DNA from: DASWJZ01 sp038211615
GTDB lineage: Bacteria; Pseudomonadota; Alphaproteobacteria; Rhizobiales; Afifellaceae
Reading direction: 5' to 3'
DNA length: 64,000 nucleotides
Assembly: GCA_038211615.1 (NCBI GenBank)
Contig: JBBQVL010000007.1
Location: 1 to 64,000 of the forward strand
Below, piece by piece: positions 51,001 through 59,854 of this stretch. The translations under genes and the position numbers were made by a program. Position 1 is the stretch's first letter. Each line of letters begins with the position of its first letter. The notes below the pieces were generated by a model. That model did no database searches. It was given only the letters and a program-made list of their open reading frames with translations, and was not told where the DNA came from.

Positions 51001-51384
51001 CTAGGCCGCTTTGCCTGCGGGACGGGATGCGACAATCTCGGTCAGCGAGATGCCGAAGCGCGTGTTGTCGTCGTCCATGACCACAAGCTGGCCGCGCGCC
51101 ACGACGCGCCCGTTCACGACGACGTCGACCGGCTCGCCAACGCGGTTGTCGAGCGGCACGATGGCGCCGCGCGAGAGCTTCATCAGCTCCGAAACCGGCA
51201 TCTTCGTGGAGCCGAGGATGACCTGCACCGTCACCGGAATGCTCATCACCGAATCGAGGCTGAGCGAGCTCTCGCCGCTCGCCGTCGGCTTCAGCTCCGG
51301 AGCCTCGAAAGTCCGGCCGAAGCCGACCGGCGGAAGCTCCGCCGCGACAGCACCGTTCTCGATCACAGCCTCACTCATGTTCAC
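51001..51384 (-). CDS. fliN: Flagellar motor switch protein FliN
   Basis: 127-aa C-ring protein made of one SpoA domain. IPVTVQVILGSTKMPVSELM and KLSRGAIVPLDNRVGEPVDV then VVNGRVVARGQLVVMDD are the conserved FliN sequence. The first ~45 residues are variable. Two starts (51384 or 51378) are possible. The gap to the upstream gene (51385-51476) is 92 bases and holds no visible gene. Confidence 0.95.
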   Translation of the reverse strand: MNMSEAVIENGAVAAELPPVGFGRTFEAPELKPTASGESSLSLDSVMSIPVTVQVILGSTKMPVSELMKLSRGAIVPLDNRVGEPVDVVVNGRVVARGQLVVMDDDNTRFGISLTEIVASRPAGKAA

Positions 51385-51476
51385 CGTACTCGCCCGACAT
51401 CGCCAGGTGATCCTTTACTCGGTCGCACACGCGGTCTCACACCGGCCGCGGTCCACGCAGGTGGGCAGCCAGCCGC

Positions 51477-52001
51477 TCAACCCGCTCCACCCGCCGCTCG
51501 CAACGTCTTGACGCTTGGCGCCAGGCGAAACTCGCGGCCTGCATGATGCTGGATCGGAGGCGTCGTTCCCTCGGCCGCCTCCGCTTCCCTGCCCTCAAGC
51601 CGGCGATTGTCGCTGCCGAACTTTAAGATTTCATTTTTCAACCCGACGGGATCGCCGTCCGCGCCGGCCCGCGCCATGCGCCGGGAATAAGTGCCCACCT
51701 CGTCGGACCGGCTGGCGCCGGCCTCGCTCCCCGGACGCGCAGCGGCTTCCAGACGCGCCGCAAGCCTGCGTCCCTCCTCGATGACGGCCTCAAGCCGTTC
51801 GAGGACATCGCGCCCCTCGCCGCCGAGCTGCCGCACCGCCTCGCCGATGGTATCGGCAGCGCGGCTCGTCTGGCCGAAAACCTCAATGTACTGAACCTGA
51901 TAGCCGCGGAGCCGCTTCAGCTCCCGATACATCGTTCCGACCCGCAGGCTGGTCAGCAGCAGCGCCAGGAACAGCACCGCATCGATCACGTAAGAGGTCA
52001 T
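51477..52001 (-). CDS. DUF6468-like flagellar-associated protein
   Basis: 174-aa protein with one N-terminal transmembrane helix (about 5-22: VIDAVLFLALLLTSLRVG) followed by a coiled coil (RELKRLRGYQVQYIEVFGQT, then LERLEAVIEEGRRLAARLEA) and a disordered tail. Layout and position between fliM and fliN match the alphaproteobacterial family I know as DUF6468. Role unknown. Its ATG overlaps the fliM stop (ATGA); the longer frame upstream is the fliM gene. Confidence 0.7.
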   Translation of the reverse strand: MTSYVIDAVLFLALLLTSLRVGTMYRELKRLRGYQVQYIEVFGQTSRAADTIGEAVRQLGGEGRDVLERLEAVIEEGRRLAARLEAAARPGSEAGASRSDEVGTYSRRMARAGADGDPVGLKNEILKFGSDNRRLEGREAEAAEGTTPPIQHHAGREFRLAPSVKTLRAAGGAG

Positions 52002-52924
52002 GACTCCATCCTCGCAGGACGCTCCAGCGTCTCGTCGACCCGCAGCGTATAGGCTCCTTCCAGCTGCCCGACCTCGCAGGTGAAGAGCGGCTGGCTGTTG
52101 CACTCCAGCCTGATCCGGCCGTCGATCCGCGCGTCGAGCGGAATGACCTGGCCGACCCGGAACGCGGCGACCTCGGCCAGCGTCACCTGGCGCTCCTCGA
52201 GGATCGCGGTGAGCTGCACGTCGGTCTTCTTGATCTCGCGCTGCATCTGGAAATAGAGGCCGGCCTCGGGCGAATCGGCGCTCGGCTCTTCGCCGGGGGC
52301 GCCCGTCGGCGTGCGCGTCGCGCGGACGGCGGCTTCCGGGATGACGAGCTGCAGCCGGCCGACACGTCCTGCGGCGCGAAGCTCAAACCTCGCGACGACG
52401 GCCTTGCTGTCGCGGTTGTCGATGCTGACGGTGTCCATCGCCGTCTCGATCCGCTCGAACACCAGCGTCAGCGCCGACGAGACGGGGGCGAGCGACGCCT
52501 GCAGCGCCCTTGCCGCCACGCTCAGCACGGCGCGCGAGACGTTCTTCTCGATATGCGAGAACCGCCGCTTCGCCTCGAACGGCGGCTCCGCGCCGTCGCC
52601 GCCGAACGCCAGCTCCGTGATGGCGTAGACGAAGGCCCGGTCGATGGTGAAGACGATGCGCGAGCGCCATTCGGGAACCGCGAAGATCGCCGCGATGCCC
52701 TCTTCGTGAATCGCGTCGAGGACTTTCCCGAGCGGCTCGGCCTGGATGTCCTTGAAGACGTATTGCGGTGGCGTCGCGAACACCTCGCGCAGCGCGTCCA
52801 CATTGGCGACGAGCATCCGCTCGAACACCGTCTGCAGGCGGGGATAGCGCGTCGCGGAGAAGGCGGCCTTGTCGAAAAGGCGAACGACCGAGGACTGGTC
52901 TTCGATGCGCTGCGCCGCAGCCAT
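51998..52924 (-). CDS. fliM: Flagellar motor switch protein FliM
   Basis: 308-aa C-ring protein of the rhizobial, divergent FliM type. SVVRLFDKAAFSATRYPRLQ opens the middle domain, and a SpoA/FliN-like C-terminal domain ends it (VTLAEVAAFRVGQVIPLDAR, GQLEGAYTLRVDE). The EIDALL-like CheY-binding N-terminal peptide of enterobacterial FliM is absent or unrecognisable. The ATG at 52924 starts one base after the motA stop; the longer frame lies over motA. Confidence 0.88.
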   Translation of the reverse strand: MAAAQRIEDQSSVVRLFDKAAFSATRYPRLQTVFERMLVANVDALREVFATPPQYVFKDIQAEPLGKVLDAIHEEGIAAIFAVPEWRSRIVFTIDRAFVYAITELAFGGDGAEPPFEAKRRFSHIEKNVSRAVLSVAARALQASLAPVSSALTLVFERIETAMDTVSIDNRDSKAVVARFELRAAGRVGRLQLVIPEAAVRATRTPTGAPGEEPSADSPEAGLYFQMQREIKKTDVQLTAILEERQVTLAEVAAFRVGQVIPLDARIDGRIRLECNSQPLFTCEVGQLEGAYTLRVDETLERPARMES

Positions 52925-52925
52925 T

Positions 52926-53831
52926 TCAGGCCGCCACCGGTTCCGCCTGCGGCATGCCGCCGCCGGCGGCCTTCGCCGATCCGCCGGCGATCGTCGCGTG
53001 TTCCACCTCGTCGATCGACGGACGATCGTGCGCCGAGATGGTCTTGCGCCCATGCTCGAGCGCGATCTGCGGCATGGCGCCGTTCATGAAGGCGAGCAGC
53101 GTCTGCTTGATGACCACCAGCTTGCGGCACTGCTTTTCGCGCACGACCTTGATCTTGTTGGCGAGCGGCGAGACGACGCCGTAGGACAGAAAGATGCCGG
53201 CAAACGTGCCGACCAGCGCGGCGCCGATGAGATGCCCGAGCAGATCGGGCGACTGGTCGAGGGCGCCCATCGCCTTGATCACGCCGAGCACCGCCGCGAC
53301 GATGCCGAGCGCCGGAAGGCACTCCGCGACGGAGGACAGCGCGTAATAGGGCTTCAGCTTGTCGCGGACGCTGGTCTGGATCTCCTCGTCCATCAGGGAC
53401 TCGATCTCGTGCGGCCGGGCGTTCCCGATGATGATGAGGCGACCGTAGTCGCAGATGAAATCCGTCAGCTCCTTGTCCTTCAGCACCTTGTCGAAGCGCT
53501 TGAAGATCTCCGATTCCTGTGGATTGTCGACGTGCGCCTCGGCCTCGTTGCGCGACTTTCCGCGCAGCTCGCGCATCAGCGCGTAGAGCAGACCGAGGAG
53601 CTGCAGATAATCCTTCGGCTTGGTCGCGCTGGCGAAAATCGCCTGCTTCATCGCCTTGCCGGCGTCGAACACCGTCGCCATCGGATTGGCGATGATGAAG
53701 GTCCCAAGCGCCGAGCCGCCGATGATGACGAACTCCCAGGGCTGCCAGATCACGCTGAGATGTCCGCCGAGCGCGGCAAACCCGCCGAAAAGGGAAGCCA
53801 GGGCTATCGCAAGGCCGATGAGAAAATTCAA
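52926..53831 (-). CDS. motA: Stator protein MotA
   Basis: 301-aa proton-conducting stator subunit with four transmembrane helices. GFAALGGHLSVIWQPWEFVIIGGSALGTF (part: WQPWEFVIIGGSALGTF) opens the chain. ALSSVAECLPALGIVAAVLG with VIKAMG is the conserved pore helix, including the Pro. IFLSYGVVSPLANKIK is helix 4. The start is the TTG at 53831 with AGGG 7 bases upstream, since the next in-frame Met would remove helix 1. A GGCGCAAG site lies 43 bases upstream. First gene of the motA-to-48416 unit. Confidence 0.93.
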   Translation of the reverse strand: MNFLIGLAIALASLFGGFAALGGHLSVIWQPWEFVIIGGSALGTFIIANPMATVFDAGKAMKQAIFASATKPKDYLQLLGLLYALMRELRGKSRNEAEAHVDNPQESEIFKRFDKVLKDKELTDFICDYGRLIIIGNARPHEIESLMDEEIQTSVRDKLKPYYALSSVAECLPALGIVAAVLGVIKAMGALDQSPDLLGHLIGAALVGTFAGIFLSYGVVSPLANKIKVVREKQCRKLVVIKQTLLAFMNGAMPQIALEHGRKTISAHDRPSIDEVEHATIAGGSAKAAGGGMPQAEPVAA

Positions 53832-53873
53832 AGCCGCACCCTGATCGTTTCACCCTGGGGGTACGGCGCGAGG

Positions 53874-53881
53874 CTTGCGCC
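53874..53881 (-). promoter_or_regulatory. Flagellar GGCGCAAG motif between motA and the DUF1217 gene
   Basis: Minus-strand GGCGCAAG, 43 bases before the motA start and 74 bases before the divergent start at 53955, so it could serve either direction. Confidence 0.4.
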
Positions 53882-53954
53882 AAACTGATGTTCCCGCACC
53901 AGCTTCGGACAAGTTCGGCCGGCGATAACCCGAAGAACTGCTTCGGAGATTCGC

Positions 53955-54737
53955 GTGCTGACCACGACGGCCTCGTATCGCATGCTGTCGAGCGACATGA
54001 CGAAATCGCTCGCCCGCACCGCAGCCAGCCCGAACGTGGAACGCGACTCGACGTATTATCTGGCGAACATCACCAAGGTGAAGTCCATCAAGGACTTCCT
54101 CGCCAACGACCGCGTCTTCGCCTATGCGATGAAGGCCGCCGGCCTCGGGGACATGACCTATGCCAAGGCCTTCATGCGCAAGGTGCTGGAAGGCGGCGTC
54201 GATTCCAGCAACAGCTTTGCCAACAGTCTCGCCGACCATCGCTACCGGGACTTCGCCGCGACCTTCAACTTCCAGCGCTATGGCGCAACGGCGACGGCCT
54301 TCACCCGCACCCAGCAGGGGACGGTGGACAATTATGTGCGACAGACGCTCGAGGAGACCGCCGGCAAGCAGAATGAGGGTGTCCGCCTCGCGCTCTACTT
54401 CCAGCGCAAGGCGTCCGGCATCACCAGCGCCTACAGCATCCTCGCCGATCCCGCCCTGCTGAAGGTCGCGCAGACGGCGCTCAGTATCCCCTCCGAGACG
54501 GGCTCGCAGGATATCGACCGCCAGGCCTCTCTCATCACTGCGCGCCTCAAGGTGACCGACCTGCAGGACCCGAAGAAGCTCGAGAAATTCCTCACCCGCT
54601 TTACCAGCCTCTACGAGCTGCAGAATTCCACGGCCACGACGTCGCCCTCGGTCATGCTGATTTCCGGGCCGACGGAATCGGGGATCGGCCAGGATCTCCT
54701 TCTCACCCTGCAGAATATGAAGCTCGGCGGAGCCTGA
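53955..54737 (+). CDS. DUF1217 flagellar-associated protein
   Basis: 260-aa soluble protein of the DUF1217 family, which occurs next to flgF in alphaproteobacterial flagellar clusters. Landmarks are RMLSSDMTKSLARTA, DSTYYLANITKVKSIKDFL and YAMKAAGLGDMTYAKAFMRK, a repeated helical pattern. The role is not established; a connection with basal body assembly is inferred from position. The GTG start is preceded by GGAG 6 bases upstream. Ends 3 bases before flgF. Confidence 0.88.
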   Translation: MLTTTASYRMLSSDMTKSLARTAASPNVERDSTYYLANITKVKSIKDFLANDRVFAYAMKAAGLGDMTYAKAFMRKVLEGGVDSSNSFANSLADHRYRDFAATFNFQRYGATATAFTRTQQGTVDNYVRQTLEETAGKQNEGVRLALYFQRKASGITSAYSILADPALLKVAQTALSIPSETGSQDIDRQASLITARLKVTDLQDPKKLEKFLTRFTSLYELQNSTATTSPSVMLISGPTESGIGQDLLLTLQNMKLGGA

Positions 54738-54740
54738 TCC

Positions 54741-55466
54741 ATGGATTCCTCGCTGTATGTCGCGCTCTCGGCGCAGGTGGCGCTCGAGCGGAGGCTCGAT
54801 ACGATCGCGCAGAACGTCGCCAACCTCAGCACGGTCGGCTACCGCGCCGACGAGGTGAAATTCGACGCCATGCTCTCCAAGGCCGGCAGCGATTCCACCG
54901 CCTTCGTGTCTTCCGGCGATACCTTCATCTCGCGCCGCGCCGGCGGGCTGACGAAGACCGACAACGATCTCGACGTCGCCGTGCAGGGCGAGGGATGGCT
55001 CGCCATCAACACGCCGAGCGGCGTCGTCTACACGCGCGACGGCCGCATGCGCATGCTGGCGAGCGGCGAGCTGCAGACGCTGAACGGCTACGCGGTGCTG
55101 GATGTCGGCCGCGCGCCGCTCAGCCTCGATCCGGGCGCCGGCCCTCCCGTCATCGCGCGCGACGGAATGATCACGCAGCACGGTCAGCAGGTAGGCGCGA
55201 TCGGCCTGTTCAGCATCGACCCGGCGACGAACCTCAAGCGCTTCGAAAATTCCGGCGTCATCCCGGAAGGAAACGCGAGCGAGATCCTGGATTTCTCCAC
55301 CAACGGCGTCGTGCAGGGCTTCGTGGAAGACGCGAACATCAATCCGATCTCGGAGATATCAAAGCTCATCGCGGTGACGCGCGCATTCGAGGCGGCAAGC
55401 TCGACGATCGAGACTTCCGACAGCACGGCGCAGCAGGCGATCAAGACGCTCGGCGACACCACATGA
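54741..55466 (+). CDS. flgF: Proximal rod protein FlgF
   Basis: 241-aa rod subunit. DSSLYVALSAQVALERRLDT and AQNVANLSTVGYRADEVKFD form the N-terminal motif, and PISEISKLIAVTRAFEAASS followed by STAQQAIKTLGD the C-terminal one. It differs from FlgG in the LERRLDTIAQNVAN start. Lies on the + strand with fliI, divergent from the main cluster. 53 bases separate it from fliI. Confidence 0.94.
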   Translation: MDSSLYVALSAQVALERRLDTIAQNVANLSTVGYRADEVKFDAMLSKAGSDSTAFVSSGDTFISRRAGGLTKTDNDLDVAVQGEGWLAINTPSGVVYTRDGRMRMLASGELQTLNGYAVLDVGRAPLSLDPGAGPPVIARDGMITQHGQQVGAIGLFSIDPATNLKRFENSGVIPEGNASEILDFSTNGVVQGFVEDANINPISEISKLIAVTRAFEAASSTIETSDSTAQQAIKTLGDTT

Positions 55467-55519
55467 TCGTGGTGGCCGCGCCGCCCCGCGCGCCCTCGCG
55501 TCCTCGAGCGAGCTGATCC

Positions 55520-56860
55520 ATGCACGCCCTCGACAGCCTGCGCCGTCAGGTCGCGCTCGCCCGGGCCAATGTGCCGATGATCCGCGTCAGCGGATTGGTG
55601 AGCGAGATCGCGCCGGCGCTCTATCGGGTCGCGGGGCTGTCGCGCTTCGTCAACCTCGGCGAGACGGTGACGCTGAAGACGGAATCCGGCGCGCAGCTCG
55701 GCGAGGTCATCCGCATCGACGACGCCTCGATCAGCGTCAAGCCCTTCGACGCCAGCGTCACCGGCGGCATCGGGATTTCCGCGGAAAGCTCTGGCGCGCT
55801 GCTGCTCTTTCCGCATGCGAGCTGGAAAGGCCGCGTGCTGAACGCGCTCGGCCAGCCGCTTGACGGCGCCGGGCCTCTTGCCCTGGGCGAAACCGGACTG
55901 GCGGTCGAAAATGAGCCGCCGACGGCGATGCAGCGCGGGCGCGTCACGCGTGGCGTCCGCACCGGCGTCCGTGTCGTCGATACCTTCACGCCGCTTTGCG
56001 CCGGGCAGCGCATCGGCGTGTTCGCCGGCTCCGGCGTCGGCAAGTCGACGCTTCTCGCCATGCTGGCGCATGCGAAGGGGTTCGACACCGTGGTGCTGGC
56101 GCTGGTCGGCGAGCGCGGCCGCGAGGTGCGCGAGTTTCTCGAGGATACGCTTGGCGAGCGGCGGGCGAACGCCGTCGCGATCGTGTCGACCGGCGACGAG
56201 AGCGCCGCGATGCGCCGGATGGCGCCAAAATCCGCCATGACCATCGCCGAGCACTTCCGTGATCGCGGCGAGTCGGTGCTGCTCATCATGGATTCGGTGA
56301 CGCGCTTTGCGCATGCGGCGCGCGAGATCGCGCTTGCCGCGGGCGAGCCGGCGGTTGCGCGCGGCTACGCCCCGAGCGTCTTCAGCGATCTTCCGAAACT
56401 GCTGGAGCGCGCCGGGCCCGGAATCTCCGGCGGCGGGTCGATCACCGGCATATTCGCGGTGCTGGTCGACGGCGACGACCACAACGATCCCGTCGCCGAC
56501 GCCATCCGCGGCACCCTCGACGGACACATCGTCCTCGACCGCGCCATCGCCGACCAGGGCCGCTACCCGGCGGTCAACGTGCTCTCCTCCGTGTCGCGGC
56601 TTGCCGACCATGTCTGGAGCGCCGAGGAACGGAACCTCGTATTGAAGCTCCGCGCCATGATCGCCCGCTTCGAGGACACGCGCGACCTCCGCCTGATGGG
56701 CGGCTACCAGGCGGGACAGGACCCCGAGCTCGACAAGGCCATCACCTTCGTGCCGCGGATCTACGAAGGCATGATCCAGGGCCCCGGCACTGTCAGCCAC
56801 GACGCATTCAAAGAGCTCGCGATGGCGATGCAGCCGCCCGAGAGCCAGCGGGCGGCGTGA
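55520..56860 (+). CDS. fliI: Flagellar export ATPase FliI
   Basis: 446-aa F1-like ATPase driving export of rod, hook and filament proteins. Walker A GSGVGKST at residues 170-177, Walker B LLIMDSVTRFAHA, and the type III ATPase stretch PSVFSDLPKLLERAG are all present. The N-terminal beta-barrel domain (1-100) and C-terminal helical domain complete it. Last gene of the DUF1217-flgF-fliI unit. Confidence 0.96.
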   Translation: MHALDSLRRQVALARANVPMIRVSGLVSEIAPALYRVAGLSRFVNLGETVTLKTESGAQLGEVIRIDDASISVKPFDASVTGGIGISAESSGALLLFPHASWKGRVLNALGQPLDGAGPLALGETGLAVENEPPTAMQRGRVTRGVRTGVRVVDTFTPLCAGQRIGVFAGSGVGKSTLLAMLAHAKGFDTVVLALVGERGREVREFLEDTLGERRANAVAIVSTGDESAAMRRMAPKSAMTIAEHFRDRGESVLLIMDSVTRFAHAAREIALAAGEPAVARGYAPSVFSDLPKLLERAGPGISGGGSITGIFAVLVDGDDHNDPVADAIRGTLDGHIVLDRAIADQGRYPAVNVLSSVSRLADHVWSAEERNLVLKLRAMIARFEDTRDLRLMGGYQAGQDPELDKAITFVPRIYEGMIQGPGTVSHDAFKELAMAMQPPESQRAA

Positions 56861-56864
56861 TCGC

Positions 56865-56883
56865 GGCGCTGTGCGGCAGCGCC
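56865..56883. terminator. Possible bidirectional hairpin after fliI
   Basis: GGCGCTG (56865-56871) pairs with CAGCGCC (56877-56883) around 5 bases, in the 29-base gap between convergent fliI and the cyclase gene. No T tract on either side. Confidence 0.35.
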
Positions 56884-56889
56884 CTCCGA

Positions 56890-58485
56890 CTATTGCGCCG
56901 GCGCTTCCTTGATTGAGCGGTGCCCCAGCGCCGAGAGCGCTTCCGCGAGCCGCCTCCGGGTTCGATCGACTGCGTCGTCGTCCATCGCCTCGAGATCGAG
57001 GAAGATATCGACCCCGGTCGCGTGCTCGCTGATCACCTGCGCGCGCTGCGTGAATTCGCCGAGCATGCCCTCCACGGAATAGGGGACAACTTCGCGGCTT
57101 ATGCCTTTCATCGCGATCGGAGGCAGCGGCTGCGCGCGAACGATGTCGCGCACCAGGGCGTAGGTCTCGTAGCTCAGGCAGATCCCGCCCGGCTCCGCAA
57201 CCGCCTGCAAGCGTGCGGCAAGGTTCGCCTCGGCGCCGATGATCGTGTAGTCCATCCGATCCTCGCTGCCGAAATTGCCGACGTTGCAATAGCCGGTGTT
57301 GATGCCCATCCGCGCCATGAAGGGCTTCTCGATCCCGCGCGCGCGCCAGTCGACGTTGAGCTTCTCGAGCCGGCGCTGCATGTCGACCGCCATGGCGAGA
57401 CAGGCGCGTGCGTCCTCCTCCACGCCCCGGGTTTCCGGGTCTCCGAAGAAAGCCAGGATTGCATCGCCGATGAACTTGTCGACGGTCGCGCCGTGGCGCA
57501 GCGCGATGTTCGACATCTCGGTGAAATACTCGTTCAGCAGCGAGGTCAGGTCTTCCGGCTGAAGACGCTCGGAGATCGCGGTGAAATCCTTGATGTCGGA
57601 GAAGAAGATCGTGAGCTTCTTGCGCTCGGTTGCGATCGCCACGTCGCGCTGGCCGCTGAAGATGCTCTTGTAGATCTGCGGCGAGAGATATTTGGCGATC
57701 TTCATGGAGATCGTCGCGAGGAAATCGTTGGCCTCGACCAGCTCGCGGTTCATCCCACGGATCAGCCGCGACTGGCGACGCTGCAGCACGAGGAAGGTGA
57801 TCCCGGCCGCGCCGGACAGCGCGAAATAGAGCAGCAGATATTTGAACGAGAACATGTTAGCGGCGAGCGGCTGGATGACCGATATCTCCTGGATGCCGCG
57901 CACGTCTCCAACCTTCCAGTCCGTCTTCGGGCTGTCGGGGTGGGTGTTGTGGCAGGAAACGCAGACCTGGCCCATGACCACCGGCGAGGCCATGCGAACG
58001 GATCGCTCGAGCGGCGAGCCCGCCACCTCCGTGACCACCTGCTTCGGATCTGCACGCAGCTCTGAAAGCGCGCGAAGCTCGAACGGGTCCAGCTTGTGCG
58101 ATTCCCGGCCCCTGAAGGGAAGATCGGACATAAAGGCATACTTCACCGATCCGTCATGCGCGCTTATGCGCTTGCCGAGCTCGATCGACAGCGTCGCGGG
58201 AATAGGTATTCCACCCGGGACGTTCAGGTAGTTGTTCGTCGTCGTTACGGTGCCGCCATGCGCCGCCAGAACCCGGCCCACCACGTCGCTCGCATAGAAG
58301 CTCCGCATGTCGTCGATGATCCCGCCGATCTCGTTCGCCTGGTTGCGTACCAGCCGCTCCGACAGGTCGCGAAGGTCAAGCCACACGGCGAGAGGAAGGC
58401 CGATCAGGCCGAGGACGACGGCCGCCGCGAGCAGCGGCCCGATAGTCTGCTGCTGGCGTACGATGCGCTCTTCCAGGCCAGCCAT
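56890..58485 (-). CDS. Membrane class III nucleotide cyclase with haem-c (Tll0287/DUF3365-like) sensor
   Basis: 531-aa sensor cyclase. Transmembrane helix 1 is at about 17-36 and helix 2 at about 214-235, enclosing a ~175-residue periplasmic domain of the DUF3365/Tll0287 type with a c-type haem motif CVSCH (175-179) followed by NTHPDSP. A linker leads to a class III cyclase domain: metal Asp in FFSDIKDF (D297), KFIGDA with the adenine-type Lys (K337) and second metal Asp (D341), and ANLAARLQ with the transition-state Asn/Arg. cAMP is therefore the likelier product. It probably senses redox or a gas through the haem. Outside the flagellar units, convergent with fliI. Confidence 0.88.
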   Translation of the reverse strand: MAGLEERIVRQQQTIGPLLAAAVVLGLIGLPLAVWLDLRDLSERLVRNQANEIGGIIDDMRSFYASDVVGRVLAAHGGTVTTTNNYLNVPGGIPIPATLSIELGKRISAHDGSVKYAFMSDLPFRGRESHKLDPFELRALSELRADPKQVVTEVAGSPLERSVRMASPVVMGQVCVSCHNTHPDSPKTDWKVGDVRGIQEISVIQPLAANMFSFKYLLLYFALSGAAGITFLVLQRRQSRLIRGMNRELVEANDFLATISMKIAKYLSPQIYKSIFSGQRDVAIATERKKLTIFFSDIKDFTAISERLQPEDLTSLLNEYFTEMSNIALRHGATVDKFIGDAILAFFGDPETRGVEEDARACLAMAVDMQRRLEKLNVDWRARGIEKPFMARMGINTGYCNVGNFGSEDRMDYTIIGAEANLAARLQAVAEPGGICLSYETYALVRDIVRAQPLPPIAMKGISREVVPYSVEGMLGEFTQRAQVISEHATGVDIFLDLEAMDDDAVDRTRRRLAEALSALGHRSIKEAPAQ

Positions 58486-58653
58486 GGCGATCCCCCTGCG
58501 ATTCCGACGCGATCCTAGCGCAGATCACACCGATGCGGGACCACCCGGCCGGACCGCGCCGCGGAGGCCTTACGAACCGATGGTCAGAAGCACCTTGCAG
58601 CACTTGCCGGAAGGGCTGGGTGGAGCGGTGGTGCCCACCCCCTCCGGTCTCCC

Positions 58654-59589
58654 TCACCCCTTGGCGACTCCCTGGCCTGCGACCTCAGACCTTCGGATCT
58701 GGCTGACCTGACGGGTGATCTGGTCAATGTGACGTCCGTCCGTGCCACAGCACCCGCCCCAGACGCTCACGCGAGGAAACCGCTTGGCAAGTCCTGCCAT
58801 CTGCGCCCCGAGTTCGTTCGGATCGCCGTCCTCAAGATGGCCGAGTTTGCAGAGGTCCAGCGTCTCCATCGCCACGGCGTTCGGCATGAAGCCCCCGAGC
58901 CGCCCGGTCCAGTCACCCTCGGAAAGGCCGGGTTCGAACTCCGTCGGATGGGTGCAGTTGATCATGTAGTAGGCGGGCGCATGGCCCGTCGCTGCGTCAA
59001 CACGGGTGATCGCCTCCTCGAGGCTCTCGCCTCCCTTCAGCCGCCCGCCTCTCGCAACCAGAAAGGAGATCACGACAGGCATCGCTGCCGATTTCGCGGC
59101 CCGGGCGAGACCGATCGCCTCTTCCACGCTCGAAAACGTCATCGCCGTCACAAGGTCGGCCCCCGCCTTCCGGAAGGTCAGGATCTGCTCGGAATGGTAA
59201 TCCTCGGCCTCGGCGGCATCGGGGGTGCGTCCGATGTTGTAGGCATCGCCTCGCGGGCCGATGACGCCGCCAATGATCATCGGCGTATCGGCGCTTCCGT
59301 ATTCGCGCGCAAAATCCTTGTAGAAGTCGATGCCGCGGATGTTGATTTCCTCAAGGCTCTCACGCGAAAAGCCGATCAGCCCCCCCCAGTCGCGGCTGGC
59401 GCGGTAGTGTAAGCCCTCATTGATCACGCCGAACCCGTTCGCGACCGCGGCCTCCACGACTTTGCGATGATAGTCCTTCATCCAGGCCAGCCCCCGATCG
59501 TCGTTGAGCAGTTCGAAGCCGCAGAAGTGGTGAAGCGTGAAGCCGTCGACATACTGAAGCCAGGTTTCAAAGCCCCCGCAGGTCGTCAT
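58654..59589 (-). CDS. Homocysteine S-methyltransferase-family protein
   Basis: 311-aa protein of the cobalamin-independent, zinc-dependent S-methyltransferase family (MmuM/BhmT domain). The zinc Cys ligands are in MINCTHP (about residue 205) and GGCCGTDGRHI near the end. NEGLHYRASRDW and IIGGVIGPRGDAY recall the methyl donor pocket. Donor could be S-methylmethionine, betaine or a related compound; the sequence does not settle it. The ATG at 59589 with a GGGGG stretch 8 bases upstream is chosen over a start 12 codons earlier. Gaps of ~170 and ~265 bases flank it and hold no visible gene. Confidence 0.85.
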   Translation of the reverse strand: MTTCGGFETWLQYVDGFTLHHFCGFELLNDDRGLAWMKDYHRKVVEAAVANGFGVINEGLHYRASRDWGGLIGFSRESLEEINIRGIDFYKDFAREYGSADTPMIIGGVIGPRGDAYNIGRTPDAAEAEDYHSEQILTFRKAGADLVTAMTFSSVEEAIGLARAAKSAAMPVVISFLVARGGRLKGGESLEEAITRVDAATGHAPAYYMINCTHPTEFEPGLSEGDWTGRLGGFMPNAVAMETLDLCKLGHLEDGDPNELGAQMAGLAKRFPRVSVWGGCCGTDGRHIDQITRQVSQIRRSEVAGQGVAKG

Positions 59590-59854
59590 AAGGCGACCCC
59601 CTTCTTGCGGAAGCTTTCCTTGCATGGCCCTACCTTCCCCGGAGATTCAGTCGGCTCCGCCGGGCGCAGCCTACCATGTCGCGCCGCAGCCTGACCGGCG
59701 GCTGGATGACCGGAACGGACGGGGTGGGAATGGCGGAGGGAGCGTCCCCTTCCACCCCAGGAGTTCCGCGGGGTTTGAAGGTGTCGCCCGAAAAACCCCC
59801 GATCCTCTCCCCGTTTAAGATAGCCTAGAAAACCCACGTTTTCGAGTTCGAAGT

